From NCBI GenBank assembly GCA_029240955.1, contig JARDZH010000175.1, forward strand, positions 1 through 5,636: a DNA stretch of 5,636 nucleotides. Direction: 5' to 3'. This DNA is from Pseudomonas sp. (lineage in GTDB: Bacteria > Pseudomonadota > Gammaproteobacteria > Pseudomonadales > Pseudomonadaceae). Made by a program: the position numbers and the translations under genes. Under the pieces are notes generated by a model. The model searched no databases, was not told the DNA's origin, and saw only the letters and a list, made by a program, of their open reading frames with translations. Positions 1 to 5,636 of the stretch are shown in pieces (the first letter of the stretch is position 1; the number at the start of each line of letters is the position of its first letter).

Positions 1-31
1 CCCGAATTAATGCCACAGGTTCCCGCCGCGC

Positions 32-2878
32 ATGGACAAGACCTACCAGCCGCACGCCATCGAAACTTCCTGGTACCAGACCTGGGAGTCCGAGAATTAC
101 TTCGCTCCGCAAGGCGCGGGTGACTCCTACACCATCATGATTCCGCCGCCGAACGTCACCGGCAGCCTGCACATGGGTCACGGTTTCAATAACGCGATCA
201 TGGACGCCCTGATCCGTTTCCGCCGCATGCAGGGTCGCAATACCCTGTGGCAGCCGGGCACCGACCACGCGGGTATCGCGACGCAGATGCTGGTGGAACG
301 CCGCATCGAAGCGCAAGGCCAGAACCGTCACGACCTGGGTCGCGAGAAGTTTCTGGAGAAGGTGTGGGAATGGAAGGCTGAATCGGGCGGCAACATCAGC
401 CGTCAGATCCGCCGTCTCGGCTCGTCCGTGGACTGGTCGCGCGAGCGTTTCACCATGGACGACGGCATGTCCAGAGCGGTGCAGGAAGCGTTCGTGCGTC
501 TGCATGAAGACGGCCTGATCTACCGCGGCAAGCGTCTGGTGAACTGGGATACCAAGCTGCACACGGCAATCTCCGACCTTGAAGTCGAAAACCACGACGA
601 AAAAGGCAACCTGTGGAACCTGCGTTATCCACTGGCCGATGGCGCGAAAACCGCTGATGGCCTGGACTATCTGATCGTTGCCACCACCCGTCCGGAAACC
701 ATGCTCGGCGATGCCGCCGTCGCCGTGAACCCCGAAGACGAGCGCTACAAGGCGCTGATCGGCAAGTTCGTCGAGCTGCCGCTGGTAGGCCGCCGCATCC
801 CGATCATCGCGGACGATTACTGCGATCCTGAATTCGGCACCGGTTGCGTGAAGATCACCCCGGCTCACGACTTCAACGACTATGAGGTCGGCAAGCGTCA
901 CAACCTGCCGCTGCTCAATATCTTCGACAAGAACGCCACCGTGCTGCCCGCCGCTCAGGTGTTCAACCTCGACGGCACGCTCAACGAAAGCATCGATGGC
1001 AGCCTGCCGGCCGAGTACGCCGGCCTGGACCGTTTCGAAGCGCGCAAGCGCATTGTCGCTGCCTTTGACGCCGCCGGCCTGCTGGTCAGCGTTGACGATC
1101 ACGCGCTGAAAGTACCGAAAGGCGACCGTTCCGGCACCATCATCGAGCCGTGGCTGACCGATCAGTGGTACGTCTCTACCAAACCATTGGCCGAACCCGC
1201 CATCGCTGCGGTCGAAGACGGCCGTATCGCGTTCGTGCCCAAGCAGTACGAAAACATGTATTTCTCGTGGATGCGCGACATCCAGGATTGGTGCATCAGC
1301 CGTCAGCTGTGGTGGGGTCACCGCATTCCGGCCTGGTATGACGAGTCCGGCAAAGTCTACGTCGGCCGCGACGAAGCCGAAGTGCGCGCCAAGCACAGCC
1401 TGGGCGACGACGTTGTGCTACAGCAGGACAACGACGTACTCGATACCTGGTTCAGCTCGGGCCTGTGGACCTTCTCCACACTCGGCTGGCCGGAGAAGAC
1501 CGAAGCGCTCAAGACCTTCCACTCGACCGACGTGCTGGTGACCGGCTTCGACATCATTTTCTTCTGGGTCGCCCGGATGATCATGCTCACCATGCACCTG
1601 GTGAAGAACGAGGACGGCACGCCGCAGGTTCCGTTCAAGACCGTTTACGTGCATGGCCTGGTACGCGACGGCCAGGGTCAGAAGATGTCCAAGTCCAAGG
1701 GCAACGTCCTTGACCCGCTGGACATTGTCGACGGCATTGACCTCGAAACCCTGGTGAACAAGCGCACCAGCGGTCTGATGCAGCCGCAACTGGCGAAGAA
1801 GATCGAGAAGCAGACCCGTCAGGAGTTCGCGGAAGGCATCGCCAGCTACGGCACCGATGCGCTGCGCTTCACCTTCTGCTCGCTGGCGTCCACCGGTCGC
1901 GACATCAAATTCGACATGGGCCGCGTCGAGGGCTACCGCAACTTCTGCAACAAGATCTGGAACGCTGCGCGCTACGTGCTGGACAAGGGCGAAGACTGCG
2001 GCCAGAACGGCGAAGCCTACGAGCTTTCGCTGGCTGATCGCTGGATCATCTCGCAGCTGCAACGCACCGAAGCCGAAGTGACCCGTCAGCTGGAGCAGTT
2101 CCGTTTCGACCTCGCGGCTCAAGCGCTGTACGAGTTCATCTGGAACCAGTACTGCGACTGGTATCTGGAGCTTTCCAAGCCCGTGCTGTGGGACGAGAAC
2201 GCGCCGGTCGAACGCCAGCGCGGCACCCGTCGCACCCTGGTTCGCGTGCTCGAAGTCGCCTTGCGTCTGGCGCACCCGTTCATGCCCTTCATCACCGAAG
2301 AAATCTGGCAGCGCCTGGCGCCGCTGGCCGGCATCAGCGGCAAGACCATCATGCTGCAACCGTGGCCTGTGGCGAACGAAAGCCGCATCGATCAGGCGGC
2401 CGAAGATGACATCGAATGGCTCAAAGGCCTGATGCTCGCCGTACGCAACATCCGCGGTGAGATGAACATCGGTCCTGGCAAGCCGCTGCAGTTGTTCCTC
2501 AAGAACGTGACCGCTGACGACCAGCGCCGCCTGAGCGAGAACGACTATTTGCTCAAGAAACTGGCCAAGCTGGAGTCCATGACCGTACTGGCCGAAGGCG
2601 CCGAAGCACCGCTGTCCGCGACCGCGCTGGTGGGCGAGATGGAAGTGCTGGTGCCGATGGCCGGCCTGATCGACAAGGACGCCGAACTGGCGCGTCTGGA
2701 CAAGGAAATCCAGCGTCTGCAAGGTGAAGTGCAACGCGTGGGCGGCAAGCTGTCCAACGCTGCGTTCGTCGACAAGGCGCCAGCCGAAGTCATCGCCAAG
2801 GAACGCGCAAAAATGACCGAGGCCGAACAGGCACTGGGCAAGCTGGCGGAGCAGCACGCTCGGATTGCCAGTTTGTAA
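32..2878 (+). CDS. valS: Valyl-tRNA synthetase (valine--tRNA ligase), class Ia, complete
   Basis: Cytoplasmic enzyme that joins valine to tRNA-Val using ATP and hydrolyses mischarged threonyl-tRNA-Val. The 948-residue product has the usual bacterial ValRS length and order. The HIGH signature of the Rossmann catalytic domain appears as HMGH at residues 47-50, after PPPNVTGSL. The CP1 editing domain carries [10 protein letters not shown] at 218-227 and [15 protein letters not shown] at 269-283. Catalytic-core blocks [17 protein letters not shown] and [20 protein letters not shown] follow, then KMSKS at 551-555. A helical anticodon-binding domain begins near D669 (DRWIISQL). The last ~70 residues (about 880-948) form the charged C-terminal coiled-coil arm typical of ValRS. 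An in-frame TAA at 8-10 leaves ATG 32 as the first ATG, and [15 protein letters not shown] is the usual N-terminus. The Shine-Dalgarno match is weak (CAGG near 16-19). The 31 upstream bases are too few to identify the preceding gene. No key motif is missing. Confidence 0.98.
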   Translation: MDKTYQPHAIETSWYQTWESENYFAPQGAGDSYTIMIPPPNVTGSLHMGHGFNNAIMDALIRFRRMQGRNTLWQPGTDHAGIATQMLVERRIEAQGQNRHDLGREKFLEKVWEWKAESGGNISRQIRRLGSSVDWSRERFTMDDGMSRAVQEAFVRLHEDGLIYRGKRLVNWDTKLHTAISDLEVENHDEKGNLWNLRYPLADGAKTADGLDYLIVATTRPETMLGDAAVAVNPEDERYKALIGKFVELPLVGRRIPIIADDYCDPEFGTGCVKITPAHDFNDYEVGKRHNLPLLNIFDKNATVLPAAQVFNLDGTLNESIDGSLPAEYAGLDRFEARKRIVAAFDAAGLLVSVDDHALKVPKGDRSGTIIEPWLTDQWYVSTKPLAEPAIAAVEDGRIAFVPKQYENMYFSWMRDIQDWCISRQLWWGHRIPAWYDESGKVYVGRDEAEVRAKHSLGDDVVLQQDNDVLDTWFSSGLWTFSTLGWPEKTEALKTFHSTDVLVTGFDIIFFWVARMIMLTMHLVKNEDGTPQVPFKTVYVHGLVRDGQGQKMSKSKGNVLDPLDIVDGIDLETLVNKRTSGLMQPQLAKKIEKQTRQEFAEGIASYGTDALRFTFCSLASTGRDIKFDMGRVEGYRNFCNKIWNAARYVLDKGEDCGQNGEAYELSLADRWIISQLQRTEAEVTRQLEQFRFDLAAQALYEFIWNQYCDWYLELSKPVLWDENAPVERQRGTRRTLVRVLEVALRLAHPFMPFITEEIWQRLAPLAGISGKTIMLQPWPVANESRIDQAAEDDIEWLKGLMLAVRNIRGEMNIGPGKPLQLFLKNVTADDQRRLSENDYLLKKLAKLESMTVLAEGAEAPLSATALVGEMEVLVPMAGLIDKDAELARLDKEIQRLQGEVQRVGGKLSNAAFVDKAPAEVIAKERAKMTEAEQALGKLAEQHARIASL

Positions 2879-2890
2879 AGGCTTGAGACA

Positions 2891-2913
2891 CGCCGGCCCA
2901 CCTCGGGCCGGTG
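2891..2913 (+). terminator. GC-rich hairpin just after valS, possible terminator without a U-tract
   Basis: CCGGCCC (2893-2899) pairs perfectly with GGGCCGG (2905-2911) around a 5-nt loop. A G-U and a C-G pair extend it to a 9-bp stem, starting 12 nt after the valS stop codon. The position and stability suit transcript termination or 3'-end protection of valS mRNA. The bases after it (TGCACCTCT) are not a run of T, so it is not a canonical intrinsic terminator. It may instead attenuate read-through into rlmF. Confidence 0.4.
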
Positions 2914-2919
2914 CACCTC

Positions 2920-3008
2920 TGTGGGAGCGCGCTTGCCCGCGACCGCGTACATTCAGACACCTTTGTGTCGCCTGGTATTACGCTGTCGCGGGCAAGCGCG
3001 CTCCTACA
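2920..3008. repeat. REP doublet (REPIN) between valS and rlmF
   Basis: Two 24-bp arms, 2920-2943 (starting TGTGGGAGCG) and 2985-3008 (ending GCTCCTACA), are inverted copies that pair at 23 of 24 positions. The 41-bp spacer continues the symmetry: GCGTA (2945-2949) pairs with TACGC (2979-2983), CAG (2954-2956) with CTG (2972-2974), and ACAC (2957-2960) with GTGT (2965-2968). Nearly the whole 89 bp could therefore fold into one long hairpin. The GTGGGAGCG...GCTTGC..CGCGA pattern is that of Pseudomonas REP sequences, and inverted pairs of them are called REPINs, mobilised in trans by RAYT transposases (family knowledge). No RAYT gene is in the window. In a transcript running from valS the element would form a strong structure that could slow read-through or protect the 3' end. 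Confidence 0.9.
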
Positions 3009-3024
3009 TTGACCGTTGATTCTT

Positions 3025-4017
3025 ATGACCAAACCACCCCGCAAGAAACCCCAACGTCCTGCCAAACCGGCCGAGCCGCGCGAGAAGGCCACGCTGCACC
3101 CGCGTAATCGGCATCAGGGACGTTACGACTTTCCCAAGTTGATCAAATCCAGCCCGGAGCTGGCTGAGTTCGTGATCCTCAATCCTTACGGGAAAGAGAG
3201 CATCGACTTCGCCAACCCGCTTGCAGTACGCGTGTTCAACCGGGCCTTGCTCAAAGCCTTCTATGGCATCGCTCACTGGGACATCCCAGCGGACTACCTG
3301 TGCCCGCCGATTCCGGGGCGCGCAGACTATCTGCACTTTCTTGCCGACCTGCTGGCCAGTGAAAACGAAGATGTGATCCCACGCGGCGCGGCCGTCAAGG
3401 TGCTGGACGTCGGCACAGGCGCCAACTGCATTTATCCGCTGCTCGGGCACAGCGACTACGGCTGGCACTTCGTGGGTTCGGAGATCGACAAGGTCGCTAT
3501 CGCTTCCGCCACGACCATCGTCAAGGCCAACGGCCTGCAGAAGGCGATCAGCGTGCGTCAGCAGGCCGATCGCAAACACATCCTGCTGGGCCTACTCGAC
3601 AGCGAGGAACGCTTCGACCTGAGCCTGTGCAACCCGCCCTTTCATTCATCTCTAGAAGAAGCGCAGCGCGGCAGCCAGCGCAAATGGCGCGCGCTGGGCA
3701 AAGCGGACCCCAAGCGCAAGCTGCCGGTGCTGAACTTCGGCGGTCAGTCTCAGGAGCTCTGGTGCGAGGGCGGCGAGATCCGTTTCGTGACCCAACTGAT
3801 TCAGGAAAGCGCCCTGATACCCGGACAGGTGCTGTGGTTCAGCACGCTGGTGTCCAAAGCGTCGAACCTGCCGCCGATTCAGAGCGCCTTGAAAAAAGCG
3901 GGTGCGCTGGAGGTGCGGGTCGTTGAAATGGGGCAAGGCCAGAAACAAAGCCGCTTCGTGGCCTGGACGTTTCAGGACAAGGCGCAGCAGCAGGTCTGGC
4001 GAGGGCGTTGGAAGTGA
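3025..4017 (+). CDS. rlmF: 23S rRNA (adenine(1618)-N(6))-methyltransferase RlmF, complete
   Basis: SAM-dependent enzyme that methylates N6 of A1618 in 23S rRNA (E. coli YbiN family). The 330-residue product begins with a basic, proline-rich tail (1-23), followed by the family block [13 protein letters not shown] (24-36). The SAM-binding loop is [11 protein letters not shown] (128-138), with GSE at 151-153 as the following acidic strand. The N6-adenine methyltransferase catalytic motif is NPPF (203-206). Family blocks [16 protein letters not shown] (236-251) and [13 protein letters not shown] (302-314) confirm RlmF over other N6-methyltransferases. The E. coli enzyme is about 308 residues; the excess here lies largely in the N-terminal tail. 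I chose ATG 3025, giving MTKPPRKK. An in-frame TTG at 3016 would add three residues, and neither start has a clear Shine-Dalgarno. It lies 146 bp after valS in the same direction, behind a REPIN, and converges with the HU gene. No dedicated promoter is recognisable. Confidence 0.96.
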   Translation: MTKPPRKKPQRPAKPAEPREKATLHPRNRHQGRYDFPKLIKSSPELAEFVILNPYGKESIDFANPLAVRVFNRALLKAFYGIAHWDIPADYLCPPIPGRADYLHFLADLLASENEDVIPRGAAVKVLDVGTGANCIYPLLGHSDYGWHFVGSEIDKVAIASATTIVKANGLQKAISVRQQADRKHILLGLLDSEERFDLSLCNPPFHSSLEEAQRGSQRKWRALGKADPKRKLPVLNFGGQSQELWCEGGEIRFVTQLIQESALIPGQVLWFSTLVSKASNLPPIQSALKKAGALEVRVVEMGQGQKQSRFVAWTFQDKAQQQVWRGRWK

Positions 4018-4034
4018 TCATCGCTCTGGGCTCT

Positions 4035-4107
4035 TGTGGGAGGGAGCGCCAGCTCGCGACGGCGTACTGACTGCAGGGCCCCGTCGCGAGCTTCGCTCCC
4101 TCCCACA
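4035..4107. repeat. Second REP doublet (REPIN), between rlmF and hupN
   Basis: The left arm 4035-4062 and right arm 4081-4107 are inverted copies: 14 bp pair perfectly (TGTGGGAGGGAGCG with its complement), then a CC/T internal mismatch, then 12 bp pair perfectly (AGCTCGCGACGG with its complement). The loop is 18 bp (4063-4080). It belongs to the same general class as the element upstream of rlmF: both begin TGTGGGAG and share CGCGAC-N-GCGTAC (2938-2950 and 4055-4067). The arms differ in the middle, so it is a distinct subtype rather than a recent copy. It starts 18 bp after the rlmF stop codon and would form a very stable hairpin at the 3' end of rlmF mRNA. Confidence 0.9.
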
Positions 4108-4142
4108 GTCAGGTGCCAGCCATTGTCAGGACATCACCCACA

Positions 4143-4179
4143 AAAAAGCCGTGCCCGGTTGTCCGGCGCACGGCTTTTT
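4143..4179. terminator. Bidirectional Rho-independent terminator shared by rlmF and hupN
   Basis: AAAAAGCCGTGC (4143-4154) pairs perfectly with GCACGGCTTTTT (4168-4179). Inside it, CCGG (4155-4158) pairs with CCGG (4163-4166) around the loop TTGT, with one unpaired C at 4167. The plus strand ends in five T (4175-4179). The minus strand ends in six T, the complement of A4142-4147. The hairpin therefore has a U-tract in both directions, as expected between convergent genes. It starts 16 nt after the hupN stop codon and about 125 nt after that of rlmF. Confidence 0.93.
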
Positions 4180-4195
4180 AACAGCAAGCGGTTGC

Positions 4196-4477
4196 TTACT
4201 TGTTGATCGAGTCGCTCAGCACTTTAGCTGGTACGAACTTGATAACTTTCTTGGCAGCGATTTCGATGGCAGCGCCAGTCGAAGGGTTGCGGCCAGTACG
4301 GGCTGGACGCTCAGCCACTTTCAGCTTACCGATGCCCGGCAGAGTGATTTCAACGCCGTTTTCCAACTGGTCGGCAACGATCTGGCCCAACTGCTCAAGT
4401 GCGTTACGCGCGGTGGTTTTCGGCGCGTCGATAGCTTCGGCGATATCGGCGATCAATTGGTCTTTAGTAAGAGCCAT
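4196..4477 (-). CDS. hupN: HU-family nucleoid DNA-binding protein (HupN type), complete
   Basis: Small dimeric histone-like protein that binds and bends DNA with little sequence specificity and helps compact the nucleoid. The 93-residue product has the whole HU fold: the N-terminal helical dimerisation part (about 1-40, starting MALTKDQLIADIAEAI), the turn LPGIGKL (46-52), and the beta-arm with RPARTGRNPSTGAAIEI (57-73). RNPSTG (63-68) contains the conserved proline at the arm tip that intercalates into DNA. A basic C-terminal part (AAKKVIKFVPAKVL) completes it. It is slightly longer than the usual 90 residues. ATG at 4477 follows a good ribosome binding site. Pseudomonads carry several HU genes; I assign HupN rather than HupA or HupB from its position next to rlmF and ndpA, recalled from P. 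putida, so the paralogue name is less certain than the family. It converges with rlmF and diverges from yejK. Confidence 0.95.
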   Translation of the reverse strand: MALTKDQLIADIAEAIDAPKTTARNALEQLGQIVADQLENGVEITLPGIGKLKVAERPARTGRNPSTGAAIEIAAKKVIKFVPAKVLSDSINK

Positions 4478-4484
4478 GGTGGTG

Positions 4485-4493
4485 TTCCTTCCC
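4485..4493 (-). promoter_or_regulatory. Ribosome binding site of hupN
   Basis: On the minus strand GGGAAGGAA (4493 to 4485) contains the Shine-Dalgarno core AAGGA (4490 to 4486). It stands 8 nt before the ATG at 4477. This supports the chosen hupN start and is the clearest ribosome binding site in the window, consistent with an abundant protein. Confidence 0.8.
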
Positions 4494-4533
4494 TATCAAA
4501 TTCATTTGGATTGCAGAGCACAACATCGGCCAT

Positions 4534-4556
4534 TGGCCAGGCAACGAACCTGGCCA
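4534..4556. repeat. Perfect 8-bp inverted repeat upstream of hupN
   Basis: TGGCCAGG (4534-4541) and CCTGGCCA (4549-4556) pair perfectly around a 7-nt loop (CAACGAA). It ends 57 bp before the hupN start codon, so it would lie in the hupN 5' leader if the promoter is further upstream. It has no U-tract in either direction, so it is not an intrinsic terminator. It could be a leader hairpin or a protein-binding site; the sequence alone does not decide. Confidence 0.5.
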
Positions 4557-4570
4557 CCCGCTAGCAGCCA

Positions 4571-4580
4571 CGATTAATCG
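4571..4580. repeat. Perfect 10-bp palindrome CGATTAATCG
   Basis: CGATTAATCG reads the same on both strands, has an A/T core and is flanked by non-symmetric sequence. It lies 94 bp upstream of the hupN start codon. A short palindrome of this kind can be a site for a dimeric regulator, but one 10-bp occurrence is also possible by chance. Confidence 0.3.
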
Positions 4581-4646
4581 CGAAATGTAGATACTGAAAC
4601 CGGGTATTGGTTCGGCCTACGCGTGCACAAACTGCATGCTTGACGC

Positions 4647-4677
4647 GCTAGTGTGCGCAAGACCGCGCAAAACTAGC
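4647..4677. repeat. Inverted repeat GCTAGT/ACTAGC enclosing GCGCAA direct repeats
   Basis: GCTAGT (4647-4652) and ACTAGC (4672-4677) are inverted copies 25 bp apart centre to centre. Between them GCGCAA occurs twice, at 4655-4660 and 4665-4670, exactly 10 bp or about one helical turn apart. The arrangement resembles a regulator-binding site in the hupN/yejK control region. The repeats are short and no known regulator is recognised. Confidence 0.35.
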
Positions 4678-4781
4678 ACAGAGCCAATTAAATATCCGCA
4701 CCTACCTATCCTTTTGGTCAGCTTTGGCGCGTTTTAAGGGGAAAATGTCCGATCCACGTGGCTTGCAGGCCGAAAACCGGG

Positions 4782-4812
4782 CCTCGCAGGACCGTCTGGC
4801 GCGGTCCTGAGG
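4782..4812. repeat. Interrupted 11-bp inverted repeat upstream of yejK
   Basis: CCTC (4782-4785) pairs with GAGG (4809-4812). After a 2-nt bulge (4786-4787), AGGACCG (4788-4794) pairs with CGGTCCT (4802-4808) around the 7-nt loop TCTGGCG. The structure ends 57 bp before the yejK ATG and is not followed by T residues. As DNA it could be an operator next to the yejK promoter; as RNA it would be a stable hairpin. It directly abuts a possible -10 sequence. Confidence 0.45.
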
Positions 4813-4818
4813 TACACT
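4813..4818 (+). promoter_or_regulatory. yejK: Possible -10 hexamer for yejK (weak)
   Basis: TACACT matches the sigma-70 -10 consensus TATAAT at four of six positions. It lies 51 bp before the yejK start codon, a sensible distance for a short leader. The expected -35 position (about 4790-4795) falls inside the inverted repeat and does not resemble TTGACA. Without a -35 this is only a candidate, possibly activator-dependent or not a promoter at all. Confidence 0.2.
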
Positions 4819-4869
4819 TGCGGCCCTGCACGAGCCATGCGCTCTTTACCTTCATCAGCCGAGAAGCCC

Positions 4870-5636
4870 ATGCCGATCCGTCATTGCATCGTCCACCTGA
4901 TCGACAAGAAACCCGACGGTACGCCCGCTGTTCTCCACGCTCGCGACTCTGAACTCGCTGAGTCCCAAGCCATCGAGAACATGCTGGCCGACCTCAACGA
5001 AAGTTATAACGCCAAGCAAGGCAAGGCATGGGGTCTGTTCCACGCCGAGTCCGGCGCGCATCCTTTCAGCGGCTGGCTCAAAGAGTACCTGGACGGCGGC
5101 AAAGACTTCACCGCGTTCTCGCGCGTGGCGGTGGAACATCTGCAGAAGCTGATGGAAGAGTCCAACTTGTCGGTCGGCGGCCATGTGCTGTTTGCACATT
5201 ATCAGCAAGGCATGACCGATTACCTGGCCATCGCCCTGCTTCACCACAGCGAAGGCGTCGCGGTGGACGATGAACTGGACGTCAAACCGTCCCGCCATCT
5301 GGACCTGGGCCAGTTGCATCTCGCGGCGCGGATCAACATCTCCGAGTGGCAGAACAACAAACAGTCCAAGCAGTACATCTCGTTCATCAAGGGCAAGAAC
5401 GGCAAGAAAGTCTCGGAGTACTTCCGCGACTTCATCGGCTGTCAGGAAGGCGTCGATGGCCCTGGCGAAACGCGCACTCTGCTCAAGGCGTTCAGCGACT
5501 TCGTGGAGAGCGAAGACCTGCCCGAAGAATCGGCCCGCGAGAAGACCAAGACACTGGTGGATTACGCCAGCAGCCAGACCAAGATGGGCGAACCCATGGG
5601 GCTGGAAGAACTCTCCGAGCTGATCGACGAAGACCG
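4870..5636 (+). CDS. yejK: Nucleoid-associated protein YejK/NdpA, 5' part, cut by window end
   Basis: Member of the 37-kDa nucleoid-associated protein family (YejK in E. coli, NdpA in Pseudomonas), a DNA-associated protein found with the nucleoid. 255 codons are visible without a stop, and the frame continues past the window end. The family is about 335 residues, so roughly three quarters is present. Recognised stretches include [19 protein letters not shown] (1-19), [11 protein letters not shown] (47-57), the [23 protein letters not shown] segment, and [20 protein letters not shown] (172-191), a conserved family block. Domain boundaries inside this family are not evident to me. ATG 4870 fits the family N-terminus; an in-frame ATG at 4837 would add 11 residues without a better ribosome binding site. 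Only a weak GAGAAG (4861-4866) precedes ATG 4870. It is divergent from the HU gene across 392 bp, placing two nucleoid protein genes side by side. Confidence 0.95.
   Translation, partial: MPIRHCIVHLIDKKPDGTPAVLHARDSELAESQAIENMLADLNESYNAKQGKAWGLFHAESGAHPFSGWLKEYLDGGKDFTAFSRVAVEHLQKLMEESNLSVGGHVLFAHYQQGMTDYLAIALLHHSEGVAVDDELDVKPSRHLDLGQLHLAARINISEWQNNKQSKQYISFIKGKNGKKVSEYFRDFIGCQEGVDGPGETRTLLKAFSDFVESEDLPEESAREKTKTLVDYASSQTKMGEPMGLEELSELIDED

Larger units (their letters stand above)
4478..4869. other. 392-bp divergent control region between hupN and yejK
   Basis: No gene is supported here; the only open frames are short and out of phase with anything recognisable. The region must hold the start signals for hupN (leftward) and yejK (rightward). 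It is locally richer in A/T than the genes, notably CAATTAAATATCC at 4685-4697. I see no site with good -35 and -10 hexamers at proper spacing on either strand. TTGACG at 4640-4645 is a fair -35 for the plus strand but has no -10 downstream. Several inverted repeats are listed separately. TTTGG also occurs twice at 10-bp spacing (4713-4717 and 4723-4727). I found no tRNA or recognisable riboswitch. Confidence 0.7.

Noticed and set aside
1418..2857. 479-codon open frame antisense to valS
   Set aside because: It lies wholly within valS, which shows full protein-family conservation. Long antisense frames are common opposite GC-rich Pseudomonas genes, and its residue composition (rich in Q, H, L, V) shows no recognisable domain.
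3004..3579. 191-codon open frame antisense to rlmF
   Set aside because: It overlaps the conserved RlmF coding sequence, has no recognisable family, and fits a codon-bias shadow.
4494..4508. IHF-like site TATCAA...TTG upstream of hupN
   Set aside because: The two halves are separated by 6 bp instead of the 4 bp in WATCAANNNNTTR, and the site overlaps the hupN ribosome binding region.
4495..4523. Possible hupN promoter, minus strand, TTGTGC with TTTGAT at 17-bp spacing
   Set aside because: The -35 is poor, and transcription would start within the hupN ribosome binding site, leaving no usable leader.
3902..4564. 220-codon plus-strand frame spanning the rlmF end, REPIN, terminator and hupN antisense
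   Set aside because: It crosses a strong terminator and reads antisense through the well-conserved HU gene; the predicted protein resembles nothing.
4600..4625. GGTTCGGCC resembling a tRNA T-loop
   Set aside because: No matching acceptor, D or anticodon arms are present around it.
4758..4785. Possible sigma-54 type GG/GC elements upstream of yejK
   Set aside because: No GG and GC pair at the required 10-bp spacing with the surrounding TGGC and TTGC context was found.
4758..4952. 64-codon frame running into yejK
   Set aside because: It overlaps yejK out of frame, its start has no ribosome binding site, and the product is arginine/proline-rich, as expected of a shadow frame.

Overview
The window reads as ordinary core chromosome of a gamma-proteobacterium, most probably a fluorescent-group Pseudomonas (P. 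fluorescens, P. syringae or P. putida type). The basis is the GC-rich coding bias, protein sequences that look like the Pseudomonas versions of ValS, RlmF, HU and YejK/NdpA, Pseudomonas-style REP palindromes, and the gene order valS - rlmF - HU gene - ndpA, which from memory matches P. putida. No database search was possible, so the species is not fixed. Layout, left to right: a complete valyl-tRNA synthetase gene (valS, +); a 146-bp gap with a GC-rich hairpin and a REP doublet (REPIN); a complete 23S rRNA adenine-1618 N6-methyltransferase gene (rlmF, +); a second, related REPIN and a strong bidirectional Rho-independent terminator; a complete HU-family gene on the opposite strand (hupN, -); a 392-bp divergent intergenic region with several inverted repeats but no clear consensus promoter; and the 5' three quarters of yejK/ndpA (+), cut by the window end. 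That last frame has no stop inside the window. Functionally the left half serves translation: ValS charges tRNA-Val and RlmF modifies 23S rRNA. The right half encodes two nucleoid-associated proteins, HU and NdpA, transcribed divergently from one shared control region. rlmF and hupN converge on the shared terminator. No phage, CRISPR, toxin-antitoxin, biosynthetic or defence genes are present, and I found no convincing undescribed system. The points most worth a second look are non-coding: two related but distinct REPINs bracketing rlmF, one of them ending 16 nt before its start codon, and the inverted repeats in the hupN/yejK control region.
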